A stretch of 64,000 bases of DNA from Cynocephalus volans (GCF_027409185.1 NC_084463.1:160309869-160373868); one strand, 5' to 3'. Counted from the stretch's first letter, positions 15,201 through 27,532 are shown. Translations and numbers: made by a program. The notes: generated by a model not told the origin, from the letters alone.

Positions 15201-18200
15201 CCTGGCACCCTTCAGGCAGATCTTCCAGGAGGCTCTGCCCTCTTTCCAGCTTCCGTCCCCTCTCTGTGACACCCTTCCCCCAACACCAAACTCCTCCAGA
15301 TGGGGGTCCCGCCTGCTAGAATGCCCACCTCCCTCTTCTCTGTGGTCTATGGGAAGATCTTCCAACCCTCCACCCTCAACTTGGACTTCTGTGCATCCCA
15401 CGCAAAACTTGCCCATAACGATCTTCACCTGGTGACAATACATTAACGTTCCCCTTAGGGCTTTATCCACCTTGAACCAATCCTTACAACAATGCCTTGA
15501 GGGAGTTACTGTTATTTCCATTTCACAGTTGAAGAAACTGAGCTACAGAGAGGTTAAGTGGCTTGCCCAGGGTCACAAAACTGGTAGACAAGAGAGCCTG
15601 GTTCATATCCAAGCATCTGGGTCCAGGGTCCTGGGGCTTAACCACTGTCCCACACTGCCTGCTAGTCCCTATGCCCCTACTGCTTTTGCTACAGTCAACA
15701 GCCACCTCCTGGAGGCCTTGGTGGGTCTCACTTGCCCCTCTCACCTCCTCTGACTCCCTCTCGCCCACCGCAGTGCCACATGCTCTGGGTTTTGCTCCCA
15801 CCTCAGGCTGCAACTCAGTCCTCTTGCATCACTTATCTTTTCATTTTAAATGTAAGTTGTGTTTTTTTGTTGTTTTTTCTTTTTGGCCTTTACGGGGATC
15901 CAAATAAATGAAAAAAAATTTGGTGGGGGGGGGGGGGCCGGCCCGTGGCTCACTTGGGAGAGTGCGGTGCTGATAACACCAAGGCCACGGGTTCAGATCC
16001 CTATATAGGGATGGCCGGTTAGCTCACTTGGGAGAGCATGGTGTTGACAACACCAAGTCAAGGGTTAAGGCCCCCTTACCGGTCATCTTTTTTTTTTAAA
16101 AAAAGAGGCCTTTCCTAATGAGAGAACTTGCAGTTTCAGAGGCCACAGTTGGAAAGCAAGTGCCCAAGGTCAGGGAGAGAATGAGAGAGGAAGAAAGGGA
16201 CAATCTTTGCTTTTTTGAGAATCTTGGCTGAGATGGAAAGAGATTGAGGGTAGGTGGAGGAATTTCCAAGGTTGTGAGAGATTTCCTTTTGAAGAAATGA
16301 GAGATGGACCTGATTATCTTATGTTAAACTAAATTTCAGATGGAATATGATAAAATATAAAAGCCCAAACAAAATGAATGCACTTGAAGAAAATCTGGGT
16401 GAATAGTTTTACACTCAGTGGGAAGGGGAGACCTTTCTAAATGAAACCCGAAACACAGAAGTATAGAGATGATTATATAAAGCAATAAAAGGTCTCTATC
16501 TTAAAAAGTAATAACTTTAAAAGACATTTTATTTTATTTTATTTTATTTTTTTTTAAAGATGACGGGTAAGGAGATCTTAACCCTTGAGTTGGTGTTGTC
16601 AGCACCACGCTCTCCCAAGTGAGCTAACCAGCCATCCCTATATAAGGATCCGAACCCGTGGCCTTGGTGTTATCAGCACCACATTCTCCCAAGTGAGCCA
16701 CGGGCCAGTCCAAATAAACGAAAAATTCTAAAGTACAACACGATTACATGCTTGCAATTAAAAATTCTCACACCTTTTCCTGCCAAAAATGCATAACCTG
16801 AATGTAATTAGACAAACCTAAACAGAGGGACATCCGACAAAACATCAGGATTATGAGAGACAAAGAACAGCTAAAGAAATATTACAGATTAAAGGAGACT
16901 AATGAGACATGCCATGTGTAATTGGATCTTGGACTAGAAAATTCCTTTGCTGTAAAGATCATTACTGGGACAATTGGCAAATTTGTTCATTTCCTGATTC
17001 TGATCATTGTGCTGTGGTTATAAAAGAGACTGTCCTTCTTTTTAGGAAATATACAGTGGCATGTTTAGGGATAAGGTGCAACCTTTTCACAACTTTTAAA
17101 TACTTCAGAAAAATATATAGTTACATGAGTATCATAAATAGAAAGCAAACATGGTAAGACCAATATTAGAAGTATTTGGACGAAGGGTGTACGAGGCTTC
17201 TTTGTACTATTTTTGCAACTTTGCTAAGTGTGAAATTATTATTATTATTATTATTTTTATTTATTTTTTTTTAGTGACCGGCACTCAGCCAGTGAGTGCA
17301 CCGGCCATTCCTACATAGGATCCGAACCCGCGGCCTCTGGGAGCGTCGCTGCGCTCCCAGCGTGGCACCCTCCCGAGTGCGCCACAGGCTCGGCCCTAAG
17401 TGTGAAATTATTTCAAAATAAAACATTTAAACAAAAAAGACAGGAATTCCCGCACTATCAAAGGGGGTAAGGTCAAAAGCGCAGCCTCTCTCCACAGCAA
17501 GCTCGTCCACCGCCCCCTCTCAGTTGGCTTCAGCCACGCCTGTGGTTCACGCACCATGTCCTCTGCCCACTGCCCGCTTCATCTCCCAAGTCTCCTTTCT
17601 GACCTGGAGACCGCCACCTCCTACTGCCCGCTGGCCCTCTTCCCCGACTGTCTCCTGGGTACCTCAAAATCAATATATGAAGGGGCCGGCCCGTGGCTCA
17701 CTCGGGAGAGTGTGGTGCTGATAACACCAAAGCCACGGGTTCGGATCCCATATAGGGATGGCCGGTTGGCTCACGGGGTGAGCGTGGTGCTGACAACACC
17801 AAGTCAACGGTTAAGATCCCCTTACCGGTCATCTTTAAAAAAAAAAAAAAAAAAAAAAAAATCGGGCCGAGCCCGTGGCGCACTTGGTAGAGTGCTGCGC
17901 TGGCAGCGTGGCGACGCTCCCGCCGCGGGTTCGGATCCTATATAGGACTGGCCAGTGCACTCACTGGCTGAGTGCCGGTCACGAAAAAACGACAAAAAAA
18001 AAAAAAAAAAAAAATCAATACATGAATGGGCACACAATGTATAAAGATGTAATTGTGACATCAATAACATAAAAGGGATGGGGTGGAGCTCGACAGGAGT
18101 TGAGTTTTTGTGTGCGATTAGAGTTAAGTTGGTATCAGTTCAAATTCCATAGTTATAATTTCAGGATGTTATGTGTAATGAGAGATGCGGAGAGTTATGG

Positions 18201-21200
18201 AGATGGATGGCAGTGATGATGGTTGTGCAACAGTGTGAATGTATTTAATGATACTAAACTGAACACCTAACGTGTAAAAGGGGGCTGGCCAGTTACTCAG
18301 CTGGTTAGAGCACCGCCTTGTAACACAAAGGATAAGGATTCAGATCCACGTGCCAGCCAGCCGCCAAAAAAAAAAAAAATGTAAAATTGTAAAACTGGTC
18401 AATTTTGTTATGTATATTTTACAATTTTAAAAGAGAGACAGAGAGAAATTGATATGTGAAGAACCAAATTTGGGCCGGCCCGTGGCTCACTGGGGAGAGT
18501 GCGGTGCTGATAACGCCAAGGCCACAAGTAACAACCGGCCATATAGGGATGGCCGGTTCGCTCACTGGCTGAGCATGGTGCTGACAACACCAGGCCAAGG
18601 GTTGAGATCCCCTTACTGGTCATCTTTTAAAAAAATAAAATAAAAAATAAAGAATCAAATTCTCTTTTTCCTGGATCTGTCCTCTGACCTGTTGTGTTTT
18701 TCATAAATGGCCTGCCATCCATGGAGTGGCTTACACCAGAGCCCTCCACTTGTCCTGTCCCTCACCTCCGTGTCCAGCAGACTGTCCTCCCCACTGCCCC
18801 CACCCTGGTCCAAACCCCATGATGCCCCCAGCCCCGAGGGTGACAAGGCCTCTAACTGGTCCCTCCATGCAGGCCCCTTCCCCACCGTAGCACAGGAAGC
18901 CATTTGGAATTTGGATTCCGTCATGTCACTCTCCTGATTAAAATAATTTGCCAGCTTCCCACCATCCTAGGATCAAACTCCAGACTCCTTGCTTGGGCTG
19001 CAGGCCACTGTGGCCTGGACCTGCCCCACCAGCCCCCTTTCTAGCCGCTGCCTGCTGGCTCTCCCACTCCCTAGAGCACTGGCACCTTGAAGTGCCACCT
19101 CCACAGAGAGACCTCCCTCCAGTTGGGCTGGCACATAGCAGGCACATGAGACACATTTGTTGATTAACAACTGTCTGTCATCCCTGCCCCAACTGGGCTG
19201 AAGTTCCCCAAGGGCAGAGCCTGGGCACTGCCTCATTTATGGCAGTATGGGGCTCCATCTGGCACACAGGAGGCTCTCAGAAGCTGCTGCAAACAATCAC
19301 TAGCCCATTCCCTGTACCACACGGGGCTACTCCAGGCCCCGGCTGCCGGCCCATGCGTCTCTGCCCCCCCAGGGCCCTCAGACGTGGCACAAGAGGGCCA
19401 TGAAGAAGAGGGAGAGGAGGTGGGACAGTCACAGGCTCAGAAAGGACAGTCACAGGCTCAGAAAGGAGAGTTCCTGGACCAAGGCAGGGGGCTGCCTCAC
19501 CTTTCTTCAGCAGGGTCCCCAGGACACGGGAGATCTCCAGGAGGACAGCAGTGCCGCTGCTAGGGTCCACAGCCCCATGTACCCAGCTGTCCCGGTGGTT
19601 TCCATACAGCACGTAGCGGTCTGGCCAGAGGAACAGAGAGGCAGGAAACCAGAGGGAGGACGGGTGGGGTCAGTGGGCTTGGGATGTGGCCCAGGCAGGC
19701 CCCCGTGAGGACACAGTGAGAGTGGTGGGGCGCTCAGAGCAGGGCAGAGTCCTTGGGCACGGTGGGTGCGACGAGGGGCTCACCAGGCTCCACAGCCCCG
19801 CGGATGATGCCCAGGACGTTGGAGGAGTTCCTCAGCTCCAGGCGATTGTAGACACTCACTTTCACCTGGCTGGGGAGCGGGGAGGGTGTGACAAGAGTCT
19901 TGGCCCTGCCCACTGCCTCCCACCCAAGTTTCAGTGGGAGAAACTGAGGCCCATGGCAACATCACTTGCCCAGAAGTACCAAGAGAGGCAGCGAGGCAGC
20001 CCAGCTCTTCTGGTTCTAATTCTTTCACTTGCTCGCTCAGTAAGTGCTTATTGGGTACTTAGTGCATGCCCAGCACCTTACTAGGCTCTGGACAATGAAA
20101 GGGACAGATGTGGACCAGCCCTCACAGGACCTCCCTCTTCTGAGCAAGACAGACCATGAGGAAGTGAATAACCACACGTGAGGGGCTTGGGAGGAGAAGA
20201 CAGCTGGTGGCCGGGGGGTACTGCGGGGTTGGGGGGGAAGCTGGCACGGGCCCCGAGCTGGGAAGGAGCTTGGCATGTTCAAGAGAGGGAGTGGCTGGAG
20301 GGTGGAGGTTTGAAATGAGGTGGCAGGGGCAGAGAAGACCCCACAGGACCTTGCGGGCCACACAGCTGTTCACAGGCTTCCCCAAAGACATGACAGATAT
20401 TTGGGGGTCAAGAGAGGGGTTGGGAGAAAGAAGGAAGAGGAAGGGCAGGCCTGAGGTGAGAAGACGGAAAACCCAGCATAAGAGAAGGGAAACAACGGGA
20501 GGGGAGATGAGAGCTGGGGGAGAGAGGGCGACGGAGGGAGAAGTGGGCCCCGCTTACCTGTCTGCTGAGAAGTCACCATCGGCCCGGAAGCCAGGCCCCA
20601 ACTTGTAGTCACAGCCCAGTGCTCCCTGCCAGGTGGCCAGGGCCGAGGTTCCATTGAGGTTACTGGGGAAGAGGGAGAGGCCGTTCAGAGTAAATGTGGG
20701 TGCAGGGGTTGAAGTTTGGGGGCCATCGGGGGATGGGCAGGAGACCTCCAGGACAGGCTCACCAGAGCAGGTCTTTTGCATCCTGGAAGCCAATGGGCTG
20801 TGTGGGAATTGGGGGAAATCCGGAGACATTAGTAAGGTCCAGGCGGAAGGAAGAGGGTTTGGCTGGAAGGTAGGGAGTCAGGGGGTCCCCAAAATACTCG
20901 TAGTAGGAGCCTCGCTCCACCCCCGAGGGAGGCAGGTGCCAGGAGTTCGGAAAGGTCTCGTTGGGTAGGCTCAGCCCATCGTTGATGTCAGCAGGGTCTG
21001 TGTACACCAGTACCCCGGCCACCCCATGCTTGGCAGCGTTCACGGCCTGCAGGAGGCAGAGGAAGCTGTGTGTAGGGGAGGGACAGGGACAGAACGCATC
21101 CTGTCCTCTTCTTCCCTCCTCTATGGTGGAAGCCAGGATAGATCTGTCTTCCCACAGGCAAGATGATGTTTGCACAAGTCATTCATGGTGGTTCTGCTTG

Positions 21201-24069
21201 CAACCACAAGAGACTGTGGGGCATAGCCAGGCCGATTCCTATCAGTGGGATCTGGTCCAATGGACAAGGAAGTCTGCAGTGGAGCACTTTGCAACAGCAT
21301 AGAAAAACAAGGAGGTACTTGTACAGCCATGTTCACAGCAGCGTTATTCTCAATAGCTAAAAGGTGGAAACAACCCACGTGTCCATCAACAGATCAACAG
21401 ATAAATGAAATATGGGATATAACAAACAATGAAATAGTATGCAGCCTTAATAAGGAATAAAGTTCTGATACAATATTAATGAACCTTGAAGACATTATGC
21501 TAAGTGAAATAAGCCAGACACAAAATAGCAAATATTTTATAATTTCATTTATACGAGGTTTTGAGAATAAGCAAATTCACAGGGACACCAGTAGGATAGA
21601 GGTTACCAGGGCCGGGGTGGGGTGGGGGTTATGGTTAAATGGATACAGAGTTTCTGTTTGAAATAATGAAGAGGTCCTGAAATGGATCCTGGAGATGTTT
21701 AATGTGCATGTACTTAATGCTACTGCGTTGTACACATAAAAATGGTTAAGATGGTGAATTTTATGTTATGTGTATTGTAGCACAGTGCAAACAAAACAGT
21801 ACCCTAAAAAAAAAAAAAAAGAATGATCTCAAGGATGTATTAGGTGAAAAAGCATAGCTCAGAGCCACGGATGCTGGGGCTACTTCTGTGTAGAAAGGCC
21901 GGGGAGGGAGAGGGGTAAGAATATACATTTATACACTCCTTTTTTTTTTTTTTTTGAAAAGATGACTGGTAAGGGGATCTTAACCCTTGGCTTGGTGTTG
22001 TCAGCACCACGCTCAGCCAGTGAACAAACCGGCCATCCCTATATAGGATCCGAACCCGTGGCCTTGGTGTTATCAGCACCGCACTCTCCCCGAGTGAGCC
22101 AGGGCCGGCCTCTTTTTAACCTTTTTTTTTAAATGGAAATTTTATAATCTGTATATTTTTACTGTGCTCGCTTCCCCTTTTTTTTTTCTTTCTCCATTCT
22201 CTTCCTCCTTCCATTCTCTCCTTTTCTGTTTCTTTCCTTTCTTTCCTTTTCTTTCCTGGACACTTTTTTTGTAATTGCAGTAAAACACACCTAACCCAAG
22301 ACTGACCGTCTCCACCACTTCAGAGCGCGCAGTTCCGTGGCGTGGAGCACATTTGTGTTGCTGTGTGACCATCACCACCACTGTCCCAGAGCTCTTTTCA
22401 TCCTGCAGATCTGAAACTCTGTGCCCATTAAATAATAACTCTTCATTTCCCCCTCTCATTTTATACCTTTCTATATCAAAAAAAATGTTTTTAAGTTTTT
22501 TAAACCATAAACATGTAATACCCAGTCACAACTTTTTTTTCTTGCCATTCCGGAGACCTGAACACTTGACCTTGGTGTTATCAGTCCCATGCTCCTTGTC
22601 ACAAATTTTGATTGAAAAGAAATGGGGTGAGGGCAACAGGAGGGATATAAGCTGAATATTCAGAAGAACTACCTCATGGGAGGACTGAGACTCCCAGAAT
22701 ATCAACACTGAAAATTTTGCCCAATCTCTTCCTTTCCAAAGGCTCAGAGGGTTTGGGGGAGGCACTCGAGGCCACACAACCATCAGTGGCACAGCTCGGA
22801 GCAGAGCTCACCTCTCCTGCCTCACACTCAAGGCTTGGCTCCCACACTGCTCCTACCCACCCCTCCCACCGCCATGCCTCGTCCCCATGCAGGCCCCTGC
22901 ACTGGGGCTGCTGCTTACCTTGGCCCCACGCCCTGCACCCCCATAGCGAGTCAGGGCGATGGTGCCTTCGAGTTTGATGCCCTGAGTCTGTAGCTCCTTA
23001 AAGTCTTCTTCTGTGCCCTGGTTGGCATAGACGAGCAGGCCCTAGTCCCAAGAGGAGGTAATCCTTAGAGCTGGGCTCAGCAAGAGTGGGTGGGGGGAGG
23101 GGCGGGAAGGCTGGGTGGCAGGAGGAAGGATTTAGATTCTGTTTCCCACCTCAGCTCCCCAAGGACTGTCACCCCTGGTTTCCTCTGTGTCCGGGTGCCC
23201 TGAAACAGGCTTGGCCTTGAGCAGGGGCCACTAGTGTTTGCCGAATGACTAAGTGATGGAGGAAAGGAGCACCAATGGAGTGTGGATGTGAGTAAATTTG
23301 GATGGGGGGGTCACTGGGCCTCAGTCGAGGTGCTTCTCCTCATGCCCCTGGGTCAGGGTGGGGAGAAGCCTGGGTGGGAGCCAGGGGGCCTGGGCCATGG
23401 CAACAGGGGAGGGGGTTCCAAGCCCACCTGTGGAGTTCCAGGGGGACCATAGGCAGCATAGGGTGGCACCACATCGGGCCCCCCCTGCTCTCCGGTCAGG
23501 TTCTCCTCTCTCTGGCGGCAGGTATGGAGGATGTCCCCAGTGGGGCCCACTGTGGAGGGTGGGCAGTGTCAGGGCTAGCAGCTTCCCCACCCCTGTCCCC
23601 AGGCATTCCCCAGGCTGGGCAGGACCTCACCGACTTCCACGAGGTTGGGCTGCTCCTGGCTGGGAAAGGACAGCAGCACTTCATACTGGGGGGCCTCGGC
23701 CGCGTCCAGGCCTGACACGGGGTCCCTCCAGCGCTGCAGCAGCAGCTGCACCAGGGCCTCATCGCGGGGGCTAGAGGACAGGTGTGGCTCCCTGGAGAGT
23801 TCTCTGCAGAGGGCACAGGGAGGGTAGAGCTGGCGTCAGGGAGGGGCCTGTGCAGACAGGAGCAGCAGGCAGAGCTGCTCTCACCTGAGGTCCTCCCGTA
23901 TCCTGCTAGCATCCAGTTGTCTCATGACAGTCTCAAGGACCTCCAGGTCCAGGTCCTGGGGGGCTGGCTGGTTGGCCCCTTTGGGGATGGCAAAGTGGCC
24001 CAGGATGACCCCCAGCCCCAGGAGGGCAGCAGCTCCCACCCCCAGCCCCAGCACCTTCAAACTTTGCAT
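12232..24069 (-). CDS. NAALADL1: NAALADL1, N-acetylated alpha-linked acidic dipeptidase-like 1
   Basis: I place 18 coding exons (minus strand): 23885-24069, 23631-23803, 23428-23549, 22919-23041, 20763-21046, 20558-20662, 19784-19869, 19501-19620, 14982-15067, 14836-14899, 14677-14744, 14416-14507, 14244-14334, 13410-13491, 13153-13326, 12990-13077, 12786-12878 and 12232-12418. All borders are GT-AG and phases fit; the sum is 2223 bases, 740 residues as in human. Residues about 6-28 form one membrane anchor (type II). The M28 peptidase domain keeps the residues equivalent to PSMA's zinc ligands and base: H368 (GNHRDSW), D378 (VDP), E416/E417 ([10 protein letters not shown]), D445 (YINVD) and H545 (PTYHTAFD). 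It is expected to be an active aminopeptidase-type ectoenzyme, known from intestine. Intron 8 (15068-19500) is swollen by LINE and SINE insertions. Confidence 0.96.
13570..13705 (-). repeat. MIR remnant
   Basis: Antisense MIR core (CCCCACTTTACAGAGGAGGA, CACACAGCTAATACGTGGC), in the NAALADL1 intron between exons 13410-13491 and 14244-14334. A second MIR-like piece follows at 14090-14170. Confidence 0.65.
15485..15655 (-). repeat. MIR remnant
   Basis: Antisense MIR core with AGAGGTTAAGTGGCTTGCCC and ending GGGGCTTAACCACTGTCC, in NAALADL1 intron 8. Confidence 0.7.
15855..16106. mobile_element. CYN SINE fragment (-) and full CYN dimer (+)
   Basis: A short antisense monomer piece (TTTTTGGCCTTTACGGGGAT) lies at 15855-15907. 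After a 13-base G run a complete sense dimer runs from about 15936 to 16106. It is in NAALADL1 intron 8. Confidence 0.8.
16540..16711 (-). mobile_element. CYN SINE dimer
   Basis: Antisense dimer from TTTAAAGATGACGGGTAAGG to CACGGGCCAGTCC, in NAALADL1 intron 8. Confidence 0.85.
16735..17436 (+). mobile_element. LINE-1 3' UTR remnant, interrupted by a SINE
   Basis: The order of segments (GACAAACCTAAACAGAGGGA, GATTAAAGGAGACTAATGAG, GTGTGAAATTATTTCAAAAT) is that of an old mammalian LINE-1 3' UTR. The end is split by the type-C SINE at 17237-17396. Confidence 0.6.
17237..17396 (-). mobile_element. CYN-related SINE, GC-rich type C
   Basis: Antisense copy of a distinct form: GTGACCGGCACTCAGCCAGT ... 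AGTGCGCCACAGGCTCGGCC. The 16-bp TAAGTGTGAAATTATT is on both sides as a target duplication. Confidence 0.83.
17683..18014 (+). mobile_element. CYN dimer followed by type-C SINE in one insertion site
   Basis: A complete dimer (17683-17862) ends in an A run of about 25, and a complete type-C element (17864-18014) starts straight after. The outer flanks share ATCAATATATGAA / ATCAATACATGAA. The type-C copy therefore seems to have inserted into the dimer's A tail, or the two moved together. Confidence 0.82.
18065..18440 (+). mobile_element. LINE-1 3' UTR remnant with CYN monomer inside
   Basis: GATGGTTGTGCAACAGTGTG and TTTTGTTATGTATATTTTAC are typical of the LINE-1 3' UTR. A sense CYN monomer lies at 18281-18381 within it. 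Confidence 0.72.
18472..18652 (+). mobile_element. CYN SINE dimer
   Basis: Sense dimer with a (AAAAT)n-like tail. The flanks GAACCAAATTT and GAATCAAATTC look like a diverged target duplication. Confidence 0.83.
18890..19170 (+). repeat. L2 remnant
   Basis: L2-like order: ATTTGCCAGCTTCCCACC, TCAAACTCCAGACTCCTTGC, then CTGGCACATAGCAGGCACAT near the 3' end. It is in NAALADL1 intron 8. Confidence 0.6.
19424..19465. repeat. 21-bp tandem duplication in NAALADL1 intron 8
   Basis: The unit GACAGTCACAGGCTCAGAAAG occurs twice in a row without mismatch, about 36 bases beyond the exon 8 donor. Confidence 0.85.
21175..21830 (+). mobile_element. old LINE-1 3' end
   Basis: Sense LINE-1: the ORF2 end (CCACGTGTCCATCAACAGAT, TATGCTAAGTGAAATAAGCC) is followed by a 3' UTR and an A run at about 21807. 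It lies in NAALADL1 intron 4 with many lesions. Confidence 0.8.
21941..22109 (-). mobile_element. CYN SINE dimer
   Basis: Antisense dimer ending GAGCCAGGGCCGGCC, in NAALADL1 intron 4. Confidence 0.86.
22260..22510 (-). mobile_element. LINE-1 3' UTR remnant
   Basis: Antisense: GTAATTGCAGTAAAACACAC, GACCATCACCACCACTGTCC and CTGAAACTCTGTGCCCATTA match the old LINE-1 3' UTR also seen at 47185-47720. Confidence 0.65.
22531..22602 (-). mobile_element. CYN SINE fragment
   Basis: Only the tail half of an antisense monomer is left (GACCTTGGTGTTATCAGTCC). Confidence 0.55.
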
Positions 24070-24867
24070 CCTGCAGAATCCTGGCTGGCTGGGGTGGCCC
24101 CGGTTAGGGCCTCCTTTTAGACGGGGTGTCGGGCCTAGTTAACCATTACCCCATGGTGGCATTGCCCTTTGCCCCAGCTTTCAGGGAGAGTAAAGGAACA
24201 TCACGCAGTGGCATCCAGGAGCTGCATCATTCACCTGAGAGGATCTCCAAGGACATCAAGTCCACCATGGGACACTGAGGCCCAAAGAGAGAAGGGTCTC
24301 ACCTGGGGTTTCCCAGTAAAACACAGGCCAAGCCAGGACTGGAACTCAGAGGTCCTGTGTCCAGAGCAGGGCTGTGCCTACTGCCACCATCACTGCTGTG
24401 TCTCCCTTGTGTCATCTGGTCTCCAGCCACATCTAGCCCTGTGTGTTTGAACAGATTTTGAGTTCAAATCCCATTCTTGCTAGACATAAACTGTGCGACT
24501 TGGGCAATTCACTTAGTTCTCTAAGCCTATTTTCTTAGCTTGCAAAATGGGCATAGTAAAAACTACTTCACAAAACCATGGTGCTGTTTTCATTAAACAA
24601 GGTTGCCTCTGTAGAAATATCTAGTGCCATGCAGTGGAGTTCAGTAAATTTTAGTCACCCCCCCATCAGATCCCCTAAAACACAAAGCCTAGAGCTAAAA
24701 GAAGAAGAGGGACACAGACTAATACTCTGCACCTGTCCTAAAGGGGTCCCAGTTTATGCGAGGAGGTGGAACTCTTGAAGAGAGTTCTGTTCCAGAGAAT
24801 ACAGCAAGGAAGTCCACACTTACTTGGCAAGGCGACTTCCTCCTCCACTTCCTGGCCCTGTCTGGAA

Positions 24868-24950
24868 TCCATCCATTCATCCATCCGTCTGTGCACCATC
24901 CACCCACCCTCCCATCCGTCCATCCATCCACCCATTCACTCCTTCACTCA
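24868..24950. repeat. CATC/CACC-rich low-complexity repeat
   Basis: Imperfect 4-base repeats of ATCC/ATCA type, for example CATCCGTCCATCCATCCACC. Confidence 0.85.
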
Positions 24951-25436
24951 CACATGCAAGCATTGTTCATTCATTCAGCTCCATGCTAATCCATGTTAGG
25001 CCCTGGGAAAGTGAAGTCCCGCAGAGGAGACGGATAGGCTTTGGGTTCAACCGTGTGCTGAGTGCCCTACAGAGGTAGGACCACTGTGCTCCCAGTGGAG
25101 AATGAGGAATTCTGTCTTGGGGGGAACATTTGAGGGAGTCCACCCAAGATGAGAAGGTATTTGACATGCAGGGAAGGTAAAGGGAAGCCCTCCGAGCACA
25201 TGGCCTAGCATGTGCAAAGGCTGAGAGGGAAGGTAGCACACCAAGTACTCAGCACAAATACTGAGCCTCTTCTAGACTTCACAGAGCCAGGCAGGGCTGG
25301 GAAGGTCCCCAGGGCTCAAGCTATGGCTCCTCCCACCCTCTCATGTCCTATTCTACTTTGACTCTGCCCAGCCAGGTTGCAGCCCATTGATTGGCCCAAA
25401 GATGCCTGAAGAGCTGGGTGTGCTGGGCCCTGGTGG

Positions 25437-25437
<1 letters not shown>

Positions 25438-25484
<47 letters not shown>
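25438..25484. repeat. (TG)n microsatellite
   Basis: About 23 uninterrupted TG units; likely variable in length between individuals. Confidence 0.97.
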
Positions 25485-25485
<1 letters not shown>

Positions 25486-25931
25486 TTTCACAGCCCCCTT
25501 GCAGATCAGCCCCCTTCCTGCTCACAACCCCATTTTTCCAGCACCTCCTGCCCCATCCCCTGTGCCCATCTCCCCTTGTGCTGCTGGTCAGGAGGGTCAG
25601 CATCGGAGGACCAAGGATGGGTGGGAGGGGGTGTTGTGTGACCAGCGACTTCAGGGAGGTGCACCAGGAAGCCAAAGTTCTCGACAAGGTGATTATCAGC
25701 GCCCAGAATATGACCTTGGATCTTATCAGAAGCCCATCAGTGTGGGGAGCATACACATTCCTTATGAGGACATGGGAGGGCTGTCACTACCAGGCAGGCA
25801 GCAGGATACCAAGGTCAGCTGATAAGTTAAGGAACAGACGTGCACCATGAGGCAGCAGCCCCACGGTCTAGTCCCACCCCCTCCTGGAAGGATTTAGCTC
25901 CTTGAACACATGAAGTCACAGACAGGACACC

Positions 25932-26050
25932 TGGGGCTGGTCGGTTAGTTCAGTTGGTTGGAGCATGGTGCTGATAACACCAAGGTCCAGGGTTCAATCC
26001 CTATACCAGCCAGCTGCCAAAACAACAGCAACAACAACAACAAGAAAGAT
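25932..26050 (+). mobile_element. CYN SINE monomer
   Basis: Sense monomer with intact boxes and a (CAA)n tail. ACAGACAGGACACCTGG is present on both sides, a 17-bp target duplication. Confidence 0.9.
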
Positions 26051-26613
26051 AAACAGACAGGACACCTGGAGAAGCATGTGTGACATCTGTGTGTGTGATG
26101 ACATCTGAGTGTGTGACTCTGCTGTGAGTGTGGTTTACACCTGGGAGTGTGGAAACATCTGTGTGTGCTACACCCAAGAAATTAGTTGGAGTCAGTGTCT
26201 GCACAGCTGAAGGCAGCAGACATTAACTTGGTTAATTTTCCTACCCATCTCGGCCAGGTGGGTGATGTGGCCTCTCCCTGACCATTCTGGATGGTGGGTG
26301 TTGATGGAAATCACTTCAGGTAGCTAAAGCACGTGACGACCTTTTCATTTTCCCGTTGACTCCAAGGACTCTTCAGTCCTCCAGGACCACCAACCCACGG
26401 GGCCAGCTCCTTCCACTCCTCTTCACCTTCCATGTATACTCACCTTCCTGCTGGCCCAGTTCGAGGCCGTTGAAGCCCTCTAAACCTCCTTGATCCTCTG
26501 CTTTGGGCACCTTCACTGGGGAAAAGCCCATCTTGGTTAAATCTGACTCACTCTCCACCCACACTCTGCCCCTGAATGTGCCTGCAGAGTCACATGACCT
26601 TGCTGATGGTGCT

Positions 26614-26765
26614 TTATTATTATTTTTATTTATTTTTGTCTTTTTCGTGACCGGCACTCAGCCAGTGAGTGCACCGGCCATTCCTATATAGGATCCGAAC
26701 CCGCGGCTGGAGGGTCGCCGCGCTCCCAGCGCCACACTCTCCCGAGTGCGCCAAGGGCTTGGCCC
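26614..26765 (-). mobile_element. CYN-related SINE, type C
   Basis: Antisense type-C copy (TCGTGACCGGCACTCAGCCA to CAAGGGCTTGGCCC). GATGGTGCTTTA flanks both ends. Confidence 0.87.
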
Positions 26766-27429
26766 GATGGTGCTTTAAATTTATGATCACAGACCTCAGG
26801 CAGACCCTCGACACTGCCTGGCAATCCTATCTTCTGCTGGTCCACTGACTCGCCCATGCATCTAGATGACTAATTTATACCCTCTCATCTTTTCTCAAGC
26901 CTCTAGCACATTCTCCCCAACCCCACTCTCAGTGGATGACCGTGTTCCCCACTTCACTGAGAAAATTAGAGGCAATCAAAGGGAAGTTCTACCACTCGAG
27001 CTCACACCCCCCGCTCCTCCTTGGCCCTCTCTCCTGTTACTGTGACGAATAGTTCATGCCTCCATCGGGGGCCAGCCTCTCCCCTGAGCACTGGTGCCCA
27101 GCACCCCTCACTACTCAGGATGTGTCTCCAGCAGGTCCCCCCACCCTCTCCTACTCCTCCACTTTTTTCTTTAGTAGATGGTTTCCATTCACCTTAAACT
27201 TCTATTTATGGTATTTAACATCACTCTTAAAAAATCTCTGAATCTCACTTGCTCCTCCAGTAACTGTTCTATTTTTCTGCCCTCTTTTATGATAAAACTC
27301 CTTGGAAGTCTGTGTTTGTCTCTAAGTCCTGCTGAAGCCCCACCCATGCAGGCTCTACCCATCACTCCACGAAAACTGCTCTTGAAAAGGTCAACTTTCC
27401 TTCAGGTTGCAAACCAATGGTCAATTCTG

Positions 27430-27532
27430 TCTTTTTTTGTTGCAGGGTGACAGCTGGCCAGTAAATGGATCTGAACCTGTAATCTTGGGGTTATAAGGCT
27501 GATCTCTAACCAACTGAACTATCCAGCCAGCC
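27430..27532 (-). mobile_element. CYN SINE monomer
   Basis: Antisense monomer, diverged, ending ACTATCCAGCCAGCC. Confidence 0.75.

Noticed and set aside
23298-23774. 158-codon plus-strand frame
   Set aside because: It is antisense to NAALADL1 exons 2 and 3, which explain the open frame.
25438-25484. CRISPR-like or protein-coding repeat
   Set aside because: It is a simple TG microsatellite; no spacer-repeat array exists in the window.
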